The position numbers and the translations under genes are program-made. Positions 41,762 through 49,669 of a stretch of 64,000 nucleotides of DNA are shown here, in pieces. The stretch spans positions 1-64,000 of the forward strand of contig CAZIUE010000003.1 of NCBI GenBank assembly GCA_964542535.1, given 5' to 3'. Origin of the DNA: Pseudopelobacter sp964542535 (GTDB taxonomy: Bacteria > Desulfobacterota > Desulfuromonadia > Geobacterales > Pseudopelobacteraceae). The stretch's first letter is position 1, and every line of letters starts with the position of its first letter. The notes beneath the pieces were generated by a model. The model saw only the letters and a list, made by a program, of their open reading frames with translations. It made no database searches and had not been told where the DNA came from.

Positions 41762-42175
41762 ATGTCCCTGCCTGTCCCGGAATTGTTGTCCGACCTGTAC
41801 GCTTTTTTCGGCCAGTTCGTCGTTGCCGTCGTTCTGCTGATCTTTTTCTGCCTGGTTTACCTGCGGGTGACTCCCTATCCCGAGCTGCGCCTGATCCGGG
41901 AGGGGAAGAGCGCTCCGGCGGTAAGCTTCGGCGGCGCGGTGATCGGCTTCGTGCTGCCGCTGGCCAGCGCCATCATCCACAGTCGGAGCATGGATCACAT
42001 GGCCATCTGGGCTTTGGTGGCCCTGGCGATCCAGACGATCCTCTTCGTCATCCTGCGCTGCTTCTTCTCCAGTCTGGTGCGTGCCATTGCCGAAGACCAC
42101 ATGGGCGCCGCCATTCTGGCGGCCCTCTTCTCCGTTGCCACCGGGATGCTGAACGCAGCCTGCATGGCCTCCTAG
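41762..42175 (+). CDS. DUF350 membrane protein
   Basis: A 137-residue protein with four hydrophobic segments (about 20-38, 55-75, 83-103, 112-132). The pattern of short loops, with SFGGAVIGFVLPLASA in the second segment, matches the DUF350 (YjfL/UPF0719) inner-membrane family. Its function is unknown. CCAGGAGG precedes the ATG at 41762. It starts 177 bases after pyruvate kinase and 31 bases before the helicase gene, so it may be co-transcribed with the helicase. Confidence 0.8.
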   Translation: MSLPVPELLSDLYAFFGQFVVAVVLLIFFCLVYLRVTPYPELRLIREGKSAPAVSFGGAVIGFVLPLASAIIHSRSMDHMAIWALVALAIQTILFVILRCFFSSLVRAIAEDHMGAAILAALFSVATGMLNAACMAS

Positions 42176-42206
42176 CCGGGACTTCCCCGCCGACGGTACC
42201 ACCACT

Positions 42207-44630
42207 ATGAAACTGATCACCCTGGCGGTGCGGCAGTTTGCCCTGCCGTCTCCCCCCCGCGGCAGTATCGAGACCTTCTCCGGCACCGGCAGGGCCGCGG
42301 CCGAGGGGAGGGAGATCCACCTCCGTGTCCAGAAGAAGCGAAAGCATGATCCCGCCTATCAGGCCGAGGTCCCTATCAGCTGCCTGCTGGAGCGTGATGG
42401 GTACGGCTTTCGGGTGGATGGCCGCATGGACGGGATGTTCCGCGACTATCCGCCGCTGATCGAGGAGATCAAATCCGCCCCCGCCATCGCGGAACTCTCA
42501 CGCGGACTGGCAGCAGCCCCCCTGGAGCACCCCTATTCCCTGCAACTCCTGAGCTACGGCTATTTCCACTGGAAAGAGCACGGAGTGATTCCCCGCCTCC
42601 GCCTGCTGCTCGCCTCCACCCGTGGCGGCGGAAGCCGGGAGCTGGAGCTTGTCCTGGATATCCCGTGCTTCGAGCAGTGGCTGGAGTCCCGCCTGGGGGA
42701 ACTGGTAACCGAAGCGCAACAGGCCGAGAAGCGCTCCGCCCGGCGACGGAGAGAGGCCGCGTCCTTCTCCTTTCCCTTTGCCGCCCCCCGTTCCGGACAG
42801 GACGAGCTGATGCAGGCCATCCGGGAGGGGATGGGGGAGGGGAGGGCCATGCTGCTCCAGGCCCCCACCGGGCTTGGCAAGACCGTAGGGGTGCTTTATC
42901 CGCTGCTGCACGAGGCGCTCTCCCGCGGCCAGAGAGTGGTGTACGTCACCCCCAAAAACAGTCAGCACGCCGTGGCCGAGGATGCGGTGGAGCGGTTCCA
43001 GCGGGCGGGATCCAGGATCAGGTCCCTGACCATCACCGCCAAGGGTAAGATCTGTCCAATGGAGGAGCAGCTGTGCGACCCTGCCTGCTGCGAGTATGCC
43101 CGGGATTACTACGCCAAGCTCCACGAGCACGACATCCCCACAGTCATGGCCCGCAAACGGCGCCTGGGGAGCAGAAGCTTCCGCCGTCTGGGGGAGCGCT
43201 ACCGGGTCTGCCCCTTTGAACTGCAACTGGAAGGGGCCCGGGAGGCGGACCTGATCATCTGCGACTACAACTACGTCTTCGCACCCCGCTCCGCCTTCGG
43301 CCGCCTGAATGAAATTTCCCTGGACCAGGAGGGGAAGCCGAGTCTGGTTATCGACGAGGCCCACAACCTCCCGGCCCGGGCCATGGAGTACTACTCCCCC
43401 GAACTCTCCGCCCGGCAGCTGGAAACACTGCGGGCGCCGCTGGATACTCTCAGCCCCCCGTTCCGACAGGAGGCGCTGGCCCTGCTGGATGACTGCCTGG
43501 CCACCCTGGGCTCCTGCGGAGTCGCCGGCCATTCCCGGCCCCAGCTCGTTACCCCTTCACCGGACCTCTTCAGGGAGCAGGACGAGCGGCTGCATACCCT
43601 GCTCAGGCGCTACCTGGAGTCCGGCATGGAGAGCGCCCCCCGTGACCCGCTCATGCAGTTGGGGTTCATCTGGTCGGAGTTCACCCGCATGCTGGAGCTG
43701 GCCGCCGATCCGGAGCGGCGGGAGTTCTTCGTCACCTGGCATCCCCATCCGTCCGGCCCGACGATGAAGATCACCTGCTGCGACGCCTCGGCCATGCTGA
43801 AAGAGTGTTACGGCGACTACGGCCAGGTGGTGGCCTTCTCCGCGACCCTGAAGCCCTTCGACTACTACGCCCGGCTCAGCGGCCTTGACCCCGAGTCCGT
43901 CAAGATGGCGGAATTCCCTTCACCCTTTCCCCGGAGCCGGCGCAAACTGCTGCTCATCCCCCAGATCTCCACCCGCTACTCCCGGCGCGAGCGCAACTAC
44001 GCCAGGATCGCCGAGGCGGTTACCAGGATCGCGGGGGTGCGGCCCGGCAACTACCTGGTCTTTCTCCCCAGCTTCCCGTTCCTGGAACGGGTGCGTGAGC
44101 TGTTCCGGTCGCCGGACGGGTTCGAGGTACTGCACCAGGAGCGGGACATGAGGGGAGGGGAGGTGCGGGAGATCCTGGAGCGGCTGCGCTCCCGGAGCGC
44201 GCCGACGATCCTGTTTGCGGTGCAGGGAGGCTCGTTTGCCGAGGGGGTGGATTATGCCGGGGAGACGGTCATCGGCGCCTTCGTGGTCGGGCCGCCTCTG
44301 CCGAACTACGACTTCCAGCGGGAGCGGATAAGGGAGTACTACCAGAAGAGGTACGGCGCCGGCTTCCAGTACGCCTACACCATACCGGCCATGGCCAGGG
44401 CGGTGCAGGCCGCCGGCAGGGTGATCCGCTCCGAGACCGACCGGGGGCTGATCGTGCTGATGGACGACCGTTTCCTGGAGCCGGACTATTCGGGCGCCAT
44501 GCCCACGGACTGGTTCGACTCCGGTGTTACGGAACTGGTATCGGACAGCATCCTGAGGGATGTTGCGGAGTTCTGGGAAGAGACCGAGTCGCGATGGGAT
44601 CGTCAGGAAATGACTGAAGAAAATGGGTAG
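42207..44630 (+). CDS. XPD/DinG-type DNA helicase with N-terminal nuclease-like domain
   Basis: An 807-residue SF2 helicase. The N-terminal 180 residues look like a PD-(D/E)XK nuclease: VDGRMDGMF and IEEIKSA give the D...ExK core. The helicase part has Walker A QAPTGLGKT (about residue 222), the DEAH box VIDEAHNLP and motif VI QAAGRVIRSETDRG. Between them sits an Fe-S cysteine set (KICPMEEQLCDPACC, then VCPFEL), as in XPD and DinG. Relatives act in DNA repair. It is a single gene with no obvious partner nearby other than DUF350. Confidence 0.85.
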   Translation: MKLITLAVRQFALPSPPRGSIETFSGTGRAAAEGREIHLRVQKKRKHDPAYQAEVPISCLLERDGYGFRVDGRMDGMFRDYPPLIEEIKSAPAIAELSRGLAAAPLEHPYSLQLLSYGYFHWKEHGVIPRLRLLLASTRGGGSRELELVLDIPCFEQWLESRLGELVTEAQQAEKRSARRRREAASFSFPFAAPRSGQDELMQAIREGMGEGRAMLLQAPTGLGKTVGVLYPLLHEALSRGQRVVYVTPKNSQHAVAEDAVERFQRAGSRIRSLTITAKGKICPMEEQLCDPACCEYARDYYAKLHEHDIPTVMARKRRLGSRSFRRLGERYRVCPFELQLEGAREADLIICDYNYVFAPRSAFGRLNEISLDQEGKPSLVIDEAHNLPARAMEYYSPELSARQLETLRAPLDTLSPPFRQEALALLDDCLATLGSCGVAGHSRPQLVTPSPDLFREQDERLHTLLRRYLESGMESAPRDPLMQLGFIWSEFTRMLELAADPERREFFVTWHPHPSGPTMKITCCDASAMLKECYGDYGQVVAFSATLKPFDYYARLSGLDPESVKMAEFPSPFPRSRRKLLLIPQISTRYSRRERNYARIAEAVTRIAGVRPGNYLVFLPSFPFLERVRELFRSPDGFEVLHQERDMRGGEVREILERLRSRSAPTILFAVQGGSFAEGVDYAGETVIGAFVVGPPLPNYDFQRERIREYYQKRYGAGFQYAYTIPAMARAVQAAGRVIRSETDRGLIVLMDDRFLEPDYSGAMPTDWFDSGVTELVSDSILRDVAEFWEETESRWDRQEMTEENG

Positions 44631-44715
44631 GTGCTTTAATTACTCGGGAAGCTGGAGTGGAGGGGATTGTAGCTATTTGAGAAGCCAGACCCCGATGGTG
44701 TCCCTGTCGCCATCA

Positions 44716-45744
44716 GTGGTGCATTTGCAACTTGAATTGACCGCCCACCATGTCCTACACGCATCTTACCGCACAAGACCGATATGTCATCAGTCATTTG
44801 CACGGCCAGCTGAGCTACCGTGAGATCGCCCGTCGCCTTGGACGCCATCACACAACGATCAGTCGCGAGATCAAGCGCAACAAACCGCCACATTCCACGT
44901 ACTGGTACTACTTCATCGAACGCGACGTGAAACTCAAGCGACACACGGCGCGCTGTTTCCGTCGCCAGAGTCATCTTTCGCTTGTCGAGTATGTCGAGGA
45001 CAAGCTAATTCTTGATTGGCCGCCGGAAGCGATATCTGCAAGACTAAAACTCGACTATCCGAATGACGAGAAGATGCGAATCAGCCACGAGACGGTCTAT
45101 CGCTGGATCTATCTTGACGCCACGGAAGGTGGCAGTCTCCACCAACACTTGCGCAGGCGCCACAAGAAACGGCGCCGGCAAACGCGCTATGGCTCTGGAA
45201 GGCGCTTCATTCCTGGGCGTATGCCAATTTCTCAGCGCCCGCCAATCGTTGAAACCCGCGAGCGCTTCGGCGACTGGGAGGGGGACACGCTCGAAGGCAA
45301 GAGGGGCTGCGGACACCTGGCGACACATGTCGAGCGCAAGAGCAGGTTTCTTGTGGCCGCAAAACTTGCCGACAAGAGGGCCGTAACAATGACACAGGCC
45401 ACAACGGCCTCATTCTGGCGGTTGCCGAAGGTTGTTAGACAAACGCTGACCGTTGATAACGGAAAGGAATTTTCTCAATTCAAAGAACTGGAAGAGAAGA
45501 CAGGCCTGACGGTCTATTTCGCCGATCCGTATTCAGCGTGGCAGCGGGGAACGAACGAGAATACGAACGGAATCCTGCGCCACTATTACCCGAAAGGCTT
45601 CGACTTCACCACGGTCTCCGACGAAGAACTGGAACTAGTTGTAAAGACGATAAATAATCGGCCACGAAAATGCCTCGACTACCGGACACCTGCCGAGGTC
45701 ATGCGGCAAGCACTACGTGGTGCACTTGCAATTTGAATTCACCG
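44716..45744. mobile_element. IS30-family insertion sequence, ends approximate
   Basis: The transposase lies between two near-identical 28-base sequences, 44716-44743 and 45717-45744, 25 of 28 alike and in the same orientation. The transposase stop is inside the right copy. I could not find inverted ends or a clear target duplication, so the true boundaries are uncertain. Confidence 0.65.
44750..45736 (+). CDS. IS30-family transposase
   Basis: A 328-residue transposase. Residues 1-50 hold the IS30 helix-turn-helix (YREIARRLGRHHTTISREIKRN). The DDE catalytic core follows: Asp in WEGDTLEG, Asp in LTVDNGKEF and Glu in NENTNGILRHYYPKG. Complete, with no stop or frameshift. The GC content is lower than that of the flanking genes, as expected for a mobile gene. 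It inserts between the helicase gene and the 3' end of the suc operon. Confidence 0.95.
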   Translation: MSYTHLTAQDRYVISHLHGQLSYREIARRLGRHHTTISREIKRNKPPHSTYWYYFIERDVKLKRHTARCFRRQSHLSLVEYVEDKLILDWPPEAISARLKLDYPNDEKMRISHETVYRWIYLDATEGGSLHQHLRRRHKKRRRQTRYGSGRRFIPGRMPISQRPPIVETRERFGDWEGDTLEGKRGCGHLATHVERKSRFLVAAKLADKRAVTMTQATTASFWRLPKVVRQTLTVDNGKEFSQFKELEEKTGLTVYFADPYSAWQRGTNENTNGILRHYYPKGFDFTTVSDEELELVVKTINNRPRKCLDYRTPAEVMRQALRGALAI

Positions 45745-45819
45745 GCTCCTCCTGGGGTATGTGTTGGTCGCGCTTCACACACTACCAGATTTGCCTGCCA
45801 TGTCTTTTGCTTAGCTCAT

Positions 45820-45846
45820 GTGGTGCACTTACGAATAGAATCTACC
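45820..45846. repeat. Third copy of the IS30-end sequence
   Basis: 21 of 27 bases match the right IS30 repeat, in the same orientation, about 75 bases beyond it. It may be the end of an older or larger element. Confidence 0.5.
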
Positions 45847-45867
45847 TTCCGCTTTACTTCACTCTCC

Positions 45868-45960
45868 TCAGGGCACGCTCAATCCATCTTTTCTGAGCGC
45901 CTCCAGCATTGCCTCTCCCATGCGGATCGGGCTGTCTGCCACGGTGACGCCGTATTCCCG
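45868..45960 (-). pseudogene. Relic of a sucD 3' end
   Basis: The minus strand encodes REYGVTVADSPIRMGEA and then MLEALRKDGLSVP before a stop, the C-terminus of a succinyl-CoA synthetase alpha subunit. Bases 45894-45960 match 46602-46668 in the intact sucD at 66 of 67 positions; the last nine codons differ. No upstream part remains. It is either an older copy or the original end of sucD, separated by an insertion. Confidence 0.75.
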
Positions 45961-46045
45961 TATTCCGTTGACATTATATGAGTTTCGGATTCGAGGCAGG
46001 ACCAATCGGTTTGGTTTCCTGAGAGAAATTATCCGGATATCCTTG

Positions 46046-46079
46046 AAAATGAGCCCCGCCTCCTTGAGGAGGGGAGGGC
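46046..46079 (-). terminator. Terminator-like palindrome after the ferritin-like gene
   Basis: On the minus strand CCCTCC with GGAGG pairs around TCAA, extended by GCCC/GGGC, then TCATTTTC. It belongs to the CCCCTCC-type repeats of this window. Confidence 0.5.
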
Positions 46080-46099
46080 CCTTCCCATGTAGTCGCTTG

Positions 46100-46576
46100 T
46101 TACCGCTCTTCCCCCTGAACGGAGGCGTTAAACTGCTCGATTTTCCTCACATGCCGTTCCTGTTCTTCCACCAGAACCTGCAGTATCCGGCTTACTTCGG
46201 CCGAGTCGTCATGAAAGGCTCTGAAGACGTTCTTCTCAATCAGGGAACGTTCCAGGTCGAGGACAATCACCGCGGCATGCACGATGTCGTACGGAGTCTG
46301 ACGGTGCCGTGCTATGGTCTCGCTCAGGTAGCGGTTAAGGGTCTCCAGCGTGCTGGTGCGCAGTTTCCCCTCCACAAACCGAATCTTTTCCTGCAGCGCC
46401 TGATCCAGCAGATAGCGGATCCATGACGCATGCTCTCGTTCTTCCGATACCAGCGACAGCAAGAGGTCACGATGGTCAGGAAAACTCCCGGCAAAGAGCT
46501 CGTAGAGGGTTGCCATGTTCAGTTCCATCTGCAGATAGAGCAGCAGAATCCGCTGCTGGTTCGCTTCCACGGTCAT
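46100..46576 (-). CDS. Ferritin-like/rubrerythrin-related di-iron protein
   Basis: A 158-residue four-helix protein. Two EExxH-type pairs mark a di-iron site: SEEREHASWI near residue 45 and VEEQERHVRK near 145, each with an upstream Glu helix (LQMELNMATLYELF, LDLERSLIEK). No rubredoxin domain. It may act in peroxide or iron handling. ATG at 46576 overlaps the stop of sucD (ATGA), so it is translated with the suc operon, an odd partner. It lies in the disturbed region, between sucD and the sucD relic. Confidence 0.78.
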   Translation of the reverse strand: MTVEANQQRILLLYLQMELNMATLYELFAGSFPDHRDLLLSLVSEEREHASWIRYLLDQALQEKIRFVEGKLRTSTLETLNRYLSETIARHRQTPYDIVHAAVIVLDLERSLIEKNVFRAFHDDSAEVSRILQVLVEEQERHVRKIEQFNASVQGEER

Positions 46577-47466
46577 TTTGGTAAACCCAACCCGGTCAGC
46601 TTGAGCGCCTCCAGCATTGCCTCTCCCATGCGGATCGGGCTGTCTGCCACGGTGACGCCGCATTCCCGGAACGTTCGGATCTTGTCGGCCGCCTTTCCCC
46701 TGCCGGCGCTGATGATGGCGCCGGCGTGCCCCATGCGCTTACCGGGAGGGGCGCTGATACCTGCCACGAAGGCCGCCACCGGCTTGGTCATGTGCTCCCT
46801 GATCCAGAGGGCGGCCTCCTCCTCGGCCGAACCGCCGATTTCGCCGATCAGAAAGACCCCGTCCGTTTCCGGATCATTGTTGAAGAGCTCCAGCACGTCA
46901 ATGAATTTCATGCCGATGACCGGATCGCCGCCGATGCCGACGCAGGTGGACTGCCCCAGCCCCCTGTCGGTCAGCTGTTTGACGATCTCGTAGGTCAGGG
47001 TGCCGCTGCGGGAGATGACGCCGATCCGCCCCGGCGCGTGGATGTGGCCCGGCATGATCCCCATCTTGCACTGGCCCGGCGTGATCACCCCCGGGCTGTT
47101 GGGACCCACCAGCCTGGTGCGGCTTTTGGCCAGCACCGCCCGCGCCAGCACCATGTCCCGCACCGGGATCCCCTCGGTGATGCAGACGATCAGCTCCAGG
47201 CCGGCATCCACCCCCTCCAGGATCGCATCCGCCGCGGCCGGGGGAGGGACGAAGAGCAGGGAGGCGGTGGCGTCGGTCGCGCGCACCGCCTGCTCCAGGG
47301 TGTCGAAAACCGGGAAACCGTCCACCTCGCTCCCCCCCTTGCCGGGGGTCACGCCTGCCACCACCAGGCTGCCGTACTCCCGGCACTGCCGGGCGTGGAA
47401 CAGGCCGCTGCGGCCGGTTATACCCTGAACCACGAATCGCGTGTTCCGGTCGATCAGGATCGACAT
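46573..47466 (-). CDS. sucD: Succinyl-CoA synthetase alpha subunit
   Basis: A 297-residue alpha subunit. It has the nucleotide/CoA fold GITGRSGLFHARQCREYG, the pantetheine loop GVTPGKGG and the phospho-histidine loop GHAGAIISAGRG. It pairs with SucC, whose gene overlaps its start by 13 bases. The end reads EALKLTGLGLPK, while the relic at 45868-45960 has a different ending. AGGAGAG precedes the ATG at 47466. In this type of organism the enzyme works in the TCA cycle or in a succinate-propionate pathway. Confidence 0.92.
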   Translation of the reverse strand: MSILIDRNTRFVVQGITGRSGLFHARQCREYGSLVVAGVTPGKGGSEVDGFPVFDTLEQAVRATDATASLLFVPPPAAADAILEGVDAGLELIVCITEGIPVRDMVLARAVLAKSRTRLVGPNSPGVITPGQCKMGIMPGHIHAPGRIGVISRSGTLTYEIVKQLTDRGLGQSTCVGIGGDPVIGMKFIDVLELFNNDPETDGVFLIGEIGGSAEEEAALWIREHMTKPVAAFVAGISAPPGKRMGHAGAIISAGRGKAADKIRTFRECGVTVADSPIRMGEAMLEALKLTGLGLPK

Positions 47467-48638
47467 GACAGGCTCTCCTCTCCCTTCAGCAGGGCGACGA
47501 TGTCGCGCGCGCCGGCCCCCAGGCTGTCGGCTATGCCGACGTTCAGGCCGGATTCCCGCAGCATCCGCTTTCCCTCCTCCACCTGGTTGCCCTCCATGCG
47601 CACCACGATGGGAAGGCGGCAATTCCCGCCGGAGGCGGCGTCCATGATCCCCTGGGCGATGAGGTCGCAACGCATGATCCCGCCGAAGATGTTGACGAAT
47701 ATGCCCCGGACGTCGCTGTCCCGCAGGATGATGCGGAAGGCCGCAGCCACCTTCTCCCGGCTGGCGCCCCCTCCCACGTCCAGGAAGTTGGCCGGCTCGC
47801 CGCCGGCTTCCTGGAGCACGTCCATGGTGGCCATGGCCAGACCGGCGCCGTTGACCAGGCAGCCGATGGCGCCGGACAGTTTGATGTAGGAGAGATCGAA
47901 CCCGGCCGCCTCGATCTCCAGCGGGTTGAGCTGGGAGGGGGCCACCAGACCGGCATAGTCCTGGTGGCGGAAGAGGGCGTTGTCATCGAAGCTCAGTTTG
48001 GCGTCCATGGCCAGGAGCCAGCCGCTTCCCGTCATCACCAGCGGGTTGATCTCCGCCAGGGAACAGTCTTTCTCCAGGAAGCAGCGGTACAGGTTGAGGA
48101 TCAGCTCCACGCACTCCTCGCTTTGCGGACCGGCAAATCCCAGGCCCAGGGCGATCCTGCGGGCCTGGTGGGGGCGCAGGCCGATGAATGGGTCGATGGT
48201 CTGGATGAGGAGCCTGTCCGGCGCCGTGCGGGCCAGTTCCTCGATGTCCATGCCCCCTTCCGAGGACGCGATCAGGCAGTAGCGGGCGTTCTCCCGGTCC
48301 AGGGTGAGGGAGAGGTACAGCTCCCGCTCTACGTCGATCACCTCTTCCACCAGAAGCCGTTGCACCGGGAGTCCCTCGGGCCCGGTCTGGGGGGTGACCA
48401 GCCTGTTCCCCAGGAGTTTACCGGCGATCGCCGCCGCCTCAGCCGGACCGGAAACCATCCTGACGCCGCCCCCCTTGCCGCGACCCCCGGCATGGATCTG
48501 GGCCTTGATCACGCAGCGGCCTCCCATCTCCCTGGCGGCCCGCTCCGCCTGGGCCGCGGTCTGGGCCAGCCGTCCCCGGGGGATGGGGATGCCGTAGCCG
48601 GCCAGGATTTCCTTGGCCTGGTATTCGTGGATCTTCAT
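47454..48638 (-). CDS. sucC: Succinyl-CoA synthetase beta subunit
   Basis: A 394-residue ATP-grasp beta subunit. MKIHEYQAKEILAGYG opens the protein, KAQIHAGGRGKGGGV is the nucleotide-binding lysine loop, EINPLV holds a metal ligand, and GGIMRCDLIAQGI is the CoA-ligase region. It makes the alpha2beta2 enzyme with SucD. GGAGG is seven bases before the ATG at 48638. The tsaB gene lies 33 bases upstream on the same strand, so the three are probably one operon. Confidence 0.93.
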   Translation of the reverse strand: MKIHEYQAKEILAGYGIPIPRGRLAQTAAQAERAAREMGGRCVIKAQIHAGGRGKGGGVRMVSGPAEAAAIAGKLLGNRLVTPQTGPEGLPVQRLLVEEVIDVERELYLSLTLDRENARYCLIASSEGGMDIEELARTAPDRLLIQTIDPFIGLRPHQARRIALGLGFAGPQSEECVELILNLYRCFLEKDCSLAEINPLVMTGSGWLLAMDAKLSFDDNALFRHQDYAGLVAPSQLNPLEIEAAGFDLSYIKLSGAIGCLVNGAGLAMATMDVLQEAGGEPANFLDVGGGASREKVAAAFRIILRDSDVRGIFVNIFGGIMRCDLIAQGIMDAASGGNCRLPIVVRMEGNQVEEGKRMLRESGLNVGIADSLGAGARDIVALLKGEESLSCRS

Positions 48639-48671
48639 GGCGTACCTCCTGGCCTGAGACGTTTCTCCCGG

Positions 48672-49397
48672 CTACCCGCGCTGCTTGCGCAGGGCTTTCT
48701 GCTGGTCCAGCGTGGCGTATTCGCTTTCCGAGGCGCGGAGGTACACCGGCAGGAGCTGCTCCGGTTCAATCGTTTCCCCCCGGCCATGGCTGTCACGGGC
48801 CAGCAGCGCGCCGTTGACGGCATGGCCGTTGTTCCGGGTAAAGGGGGCCAGCCGGGCCCGTTCTCCCAGGCGGGATACGATCAGCTCCCGGTAGCGCAGG
48901 GCGCCGTCGCCGCAGAGGATCAGCGGTCCCTCCACCTGCTCGTCCAGTCTGTCTAAAAACCGCTCAGGCGTCAGCACGCAGTCGGGGATGATCGGCTGGG
49001 GAAGGCCGTCGGAGCAGTCGTAGACCGATGCGTAGAGTTCGCTTTTGCGGGCATCCAGCAGGGAACAGACCGGCAGGGAGGCCAGGGAGAAGTTCATGGC
49101 CAGCAATGCCAGGGAGGAGTAGCCGACGCACGGTTTTCCCGTTGCCAGGGCGAAGCCCTGGATCGTGGCCACGCCGGCGCGCACGCCGGTGAAGGAACCG
49201 GGGCCCTGAGCGCAGGCGAACAGGTCCAGGTCGCCGGCCTTGAGACCGGCGCCGCGTAAGAGTCCCATGACTTCGGGAACCAGACGGGCGGACAGGCAGC
49301 GGTCGGCCGTGAATACCGTTTCGGCCAGGATCTTCTCTCCTGACACGAGGGCCAGGCTGGCCAGGGATGTGGATGTATCGATACTGAGAATGCGCAT
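48672..49397 (-). CDS. tsaB: tRNA threonylcarbamoyladenosine synthesis protein TsaB
   Basis: A 241-residue ASKHA-fold protein that pairs with TsaD in making t6A37 of tRNAs. MRILSIDTSTSLASLAL is the phosphate-1 strand, and CAQGPGSFTGVRAGVATIQGFAL is the hallmark segment. The start at 49397 gives this exact opening. The TrmO enzyme at 6965 acts on the same modification but is far away. Linkage to sucCD is not functional as far as I can tell. Confidence 0.9.
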   Translation of the reverse strand: MRILSIDTSTSLASLALVSGEKILAETVFTADRCLSARLVPEVMGLLRGAGLKAGDLDLFACAQGPGSFTGVRAGVATIQGFALATGKPCVGYSSLALLAMNFSLASLPVCSLLDARKSELYASVYDCSDGLPQPIIPDCVLTPERFLDRLDEQVEGPLILCGDGALRYRELIVSRLGERARLAPFTRNNGHAVNGALLARDSHGRGETIEPEQLLPVYLRASESEYATLDQQKALRKQRG

Positions 49398-49582
49398 GGA
49401 AGTTGTGTCTTTCCTGATGACGGGGATTGGGCTCGTGACCCGGCGGGAGCGGTGAGCTCCACCTGTTCCGGATCCCTGTCCCGTGGTTGTATGTACCGTG
49501 AAAGCGTGGCAAACACAAGTCGCATTGACGGCCGTATCCGGGCCGGTCCATCGCGTCAATCGCGCTAAACTCCCCGACCTGC

Positions 49583-49610
49583 TTGCCATATCCCATTTAT
49601 GCGTCATACT
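49583..49610 (+). promoter_or_regulatory. Possible promoter of the PrkA locus
   Basis: TTGCCA (49583-49588), 16 bases, CATACT (49605-49610). Suggestive only. Confidence 0.3.
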
Positions 49611-49669
49611 CTCTGCCGTACGAATTTTCATGTATTTCAATTCACGATCGAACGGGACGGAGGACGACC

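Larger units (their letters stand above)
45737..46099. other. Rearranged non-coding patch after the IS element
   Basis: It holds a third copy of the IS-end sequence (45820-45846), a sucD 3' relic (45868-45960) and a terminator-like stem (46046-46079). No complete gene. Confidence 0.6.

Noticed and set aside
44631..44749. Inverted terminal repeat for the IS30 element
   Set aside because: The left-end sequence is in the same orientation as the right-end one; only a TTGCAA core is shared when inverted.
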